Below, in pieces: positions 13,363-15,272 of a DNA stretch of 15,272 nt; position 1 is the stretch's first letter; the number at the start of each line of letters is the position of its first letter. The position numbers and the translations under genes were made by a program. Under the pieces are notes generated by a model. It made no database searches. It was given only the letters and a program-made list of their open reading frames with translations, and was not told the DNA's origin. Origin of the DNA: CAZDDA01 sp964568045. Its GTDB lineage: Bacteria > Bipolaricaulota > Bipolaricaulia > UBA7950 > UBA9294. Where the stretch lies: contig CAZMOL010000040.1 in NCBI GenBank assembly GCA_964568045.1, positions 1-15,272 on the forward strand. Direction: 5' to 3'.

Positions 13363-14427
13363 CTAGTTGAAGTATTGAGACCCATCGAGCGGCGGCTGCA
13401 TCCACAGCTCGTAGGCGTCTTCGGGAAGCCGCTGCAGGTTGTCCAACCGATGCTGTTCGCGGTTGTGATCGTAGGTGTCGTAGAATCCGTTTTCGAAATC
13501 ATACACCTTGCCGGTGTCCGGGTCGTAGAGCCTCTCCACCCCGAGGATGGTGTCGCTCCACTTCTCGGAGAGGATGTCGTGGGTCTGGTTGCGCTCTTCC
13601 CATCCCTGCGCGATGATGTCCGACGCCTCGGAGAGGGTCTTTCCCGCTTTCATGATTCCAGCGTAGGCTTGCTCCTGCTGGGCGATGCAATTCTTCACGT
13701 AGGATTCGCTGATGCTGTAGCTGGCGATGCACTTCGCCAGGCAGTCCAACAGGCCTGCGAATTCCTCCTTCGGCGCGGTGATTCCTGTAACGAGAAACCC
13801 CATCCCGATCCCGCCCCCCGGCGACCCAGTGAATGGGAGCAGCGGCACCACGGTGATGTGAAACAGGCCCTCGCCCAGAATCCCTTCCTGCAGGAACAAC
13901 GCACGGATCAGTTCACACTGCCCACCGGCGATCGGAGAAGCCTGGGGCACTGTCGCAATAACCTGAACCTGCTCCATCCGCGGACCGTTCGGCATGAACG
14001 ACTGCCCGATGCTGCTCTTGATCACGAGGTGAAACTGAGCGAGGAAATTCGACGGAGTCAGTGGATTCACCAGCGGCATGTCCGCCCATGGCGTAGGGTA
14101 ACCTCCCATCGCCGTGTATCCCTGATCGATCGCTTGTTGAAACGGATTCACATACACCGGCCCGACCTCACCGAAGAAGAAGACCTGCCGCAGGGGATCG
14201 CCGGGATCTCGGAGGAGAAATGAAAAGGCCGCACAGGACCCCGCTGTGATCACATCCCAGCCGCGGGGATACTGGATCGAGAAGAAGCCCCCGTTATAGT
14301 CCGCGAGCTTGAGATTCTCCTTTGGCAGCTCCTTTTCCCCGCCGCTGCAGAAAGTGACTGTGAATGCAAGAAGAAGAACCGTACCCGCGAGAATCAGTCT
14401 TTGCACGCGCCTTACTGGATGAATCAC
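13363..14427 (-). CDS. Putative lipoprotein of unknown function
   Basis: 354 aa from GTG 14427 (minus); AAAGGAGGGA lies 7-8 nt upstream, and the signal sequence starts directly after. The frame is open to 14631, but the extra 68 residues are Cys/Arg/Ser-rich and unlike protein. Signal: VRRVQRLILAGTVLLLAFTVTFC, with cysteine 27 as probable lipid site; the -1 Phe is unusual for a lipobox (normally Gly, Ala or Ser). The mature part opens with GGFFSIQYPRGWDVITAG, resembling PsbP/Mog1-like 'FSIQYP.GW' domains. The C-terminal third (SEKWSDTILGVERLYDPDTGKVYDFENGFYDTYDHNRE) is a distinct Tyr/Asp-rich conserved-looking segment. Cysteines in LLDCLAKCIASYSISESYVKNC may form disulfides. Function not recognised. 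Confidence 0.75.
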   Translation of the reverse strand: MIHPVRRVQRLILAGTVLLLAFTVTFCSGGEKELPKENLKLADYNGGFFSIQYPRGWDVITAGSCAAFSFLLRDPGDPLRQVFFFGEVGPVYVNPFQQAIDQGYTAMGGYPTPWADMPLVNPLTPSNFLAQFHLVIKSSIGQSFMPNGPRMEQVQVIATVPQASPIAGGQCELIRALFLQEGILGEGLFHITVVPLLPFTGSPGGGIGMGFLVTGITAPKEEFAGLLDCLAKCIASYSISESYVKNCIAQQEQAYAGIMKAGKTLSEASDIIAQGWEERNQTHDILSEKWSDTILGVERLYDPDTGKVYDFENGFYDTYDHNREQHRLDNLQRLPEDAYELWMQPPLDGSQYFN

Positions 14428-14556
14428 AACGAATCCCTCCTTTGATCGACCACGCTTCGATTCTGCCTTGCAAGACGCGGTTATGGACTCTCCGCGCGAC
14501 GCCGTTGTTCTCTCGGACACTTCCCGCAAGCACTCTCTCGCATTTTCATCGCAGGG

Positions 14557-14593
14557 CGAATAAGATGCAGGCCAATCGGCCTCTCGATTATCG
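14557..14593 (-). terminator. Weak hairpin terminator candidate after the methyltransferase gene
   Basis: AGGCC (14569-14573) and GGCCT (14578-14582) form a perfect stem with a 4-nt loop, extended beyond a 5x5 internal loop by CGAATAA (14557-14563) with TTATCG (14588-14593). It lies just after the methyltransferase stop on the minus strand. The 3' side is T-rich but has no clean T-run. Confidence 0.35.
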
Positions 14594-14611
14594 TGTCCGC
14601 TGCAGCACTTG

Positions 14612-15272
14612 TTAGACAGTGCCCGGCACAATCACCTCACAGAACACGCTCGAACCGTCCACCTCGGCAATCTCGCAAGCCAGCCCCAGGCCAACACAGA
14701 GTGACCGCAGAGCCTTGGGCGTTAGCAGCCCAACCCTGAAGCCGTCACCGCACACAATGACTCCGTCCCCGGTTGCGGTGTAGTCGATTTCTCCGACGAG
14801 CCCAGCCTTTGCCTGGGCCTCGAACCAGGAAAGCCGGTGCGGCCAGAACTCCTCCGAGTAGCTGGAGAACAGCAGTCGCCCTCCCGGACGTGTCACGCGC
14901 AACGCTTCGCGAATCAGCCGTGCCTGGTCCATGCCGAACGCACAGATGCCGTTTTGCACGCACACGACGGCATCGAACTCACCGGCCGGAAATGCGAGGT
15001 CAACCGCGTTCATCTCCAAGAACTCACAGCAGGAATCCGGACCGGCAATCCGTTGCGCGAGATCCAAGCTCTCACAGGACGTGTCGATCCCAACGACTCG
15101 TTTGGCGATCTTCGCCAGGCGGACGGCCACACGCCCGTACCCACAACCAAGCTCCAGCACGACATCCGTGCGGCGCAGCCGACTCAGAACAAACTGGATC
15201 TCGGCCTCAAGGTACTGCTGCACCCGCGGCGGGGCTATCTCGTAGCACTGTCGTAGGCCCTCCCCCGAGAGC
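14612..15272 (-). CDS. Class I SAM-dependent methyltransferase (partial; start beyond window)
   Basis: Transfers a methyl group from S-adenosylmethionine to an unknown acceptor. Motif I is VLELGCGYGRVAVRLA, followed by the acidic ribose-binding residue in VVGIDTS, motif FDAVVCVQNGICAFG and post-motif TRPGGRLLFSSYS: a complete Rossmann methyltransferase core. The first internal start codon is GTG at 15223, but the frame stays open to the window edge and the upstream residues (LSGEGLRQCYEIAPPRVQQYLEAE when joined, here read as LSGEGLRQCYEIAPP then RVQQYLEAE) look like genuine family N-terminus, so the gene begins outside the window. At least 219 residues are present. The C-terminal half has several cysteines and no recognisable substrate domain. 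Next gene downstream is 184 bp away. Confidence 0.88.
   Translation of the reverse strand, partial: LSGEGLRQCYEIAPPRVQQYLEAEIQFVLSRLRRTDVVLELGCGYGRVAVRLAKIAKRVVGIDTSCESLDLAQRIAGPDSCCEFLEMNAVDLAFPAGEFDAVVCVQNGICAFGMDQARLIREALRVTRPGGRLLFSSYSEEFWPHRLSWFEAQAKAGLVGEIDYTATGDGVIVCGDGFRVGLLTPKALRSLCVGLGLACEIAEVDGSSVFCEVIVPGTV

Noticed and set aside
13375..14223. Plus-strand open frame of 282 codons opposite the putative lipoprotein.
   Set aside because: His/Arg-rich, no recognisable domain or ribosome site, opposite a gene with a signal sequence and a strong ribosome site.

Overview
The window looks like one scaffold from an anaerobic, diderm-type bacterium, probably a metagenome or draft assembly. 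The anaerobe inference rests on a tungsten-type aldehyde:ferredoxin oxidoreductase (AOR) followed by two MoaD-like beta-grasp genes. The diderm inference rests on a LolA-like periplasmic protein and several lipoproteins. Base composition is moderately GC-rich and even throughout. A candidate-phylum anaerobe (for example the Bipolaricaulota/Acetothermia type) would fit, but the sequence alone does not prove the taxon. No rRNA, tRNA, CRISPR array, insertion sequence or phage gene is visible.

Layout, left to right. (1) 134-1639 encodes a membrane Cache-PAS-GGDEF diguanylate cyclase. (2) A structured 257-bp intergenic stretch holds three successive hairpins and a good sigma70-type promoter. (3) An overlapping four-gene operon follows (1897-5150): TetR regulator, LolA-like secreted protein, ABC ATPase and ABC-2 permease. 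It reads as a self-regulated exporter with a periplasmic partner. (4) A convergent MFS transporter (6373-5156, minus) ends 5 bp from the permease. (5) A small two-helix membrane protein and a polysaccharide-deacetylase-like protein that appears to lack its N-terminus come next. (6) The AOR locus (7771-10298) encodes AOR and two MoaD/ThiS-like proteins, with a hairpin terminator or attenuator between AOR and the MoaD pair. AOR contains a 100-N scaffold gap flanked by an identical 55-bp sequence. Collapsing gap plus one copy restores a continuous 581-residue AOR, so the gap is an assembly artefact. (7) An ornithine-cyclodeaminase/alanine-dehydrogenase family gene (minus) has its own promoter. 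(8) A minus-strand envelope operon (12921-11527) encodes a single-helix anchored protein and a DUF4097-like beta-solenoid lipoprotein with a regular 18-residue repeat. (9) A short divergent region holds a candidate two-way promoter and a compact pseudoknot-capable element just before a small membrane-protein gene. (10) A 354-residue putative lipoprotein of unknown function and a class I SAM methyltransferase, which runs off the right edge, close the window.

Two systems deserve most attention. The first is the AOR/MoaD/MoaD cluster, with its one diglycine and one non-diglycine beta-grasp protein and an mRNA leader able to form competing structures around the AOR start. The second is the 55-nt element at 13046-13100, where three perfect or near-perfect stems interleave as an H-type pseudoknot inside an outer helix. 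No known system name is claimed for either.
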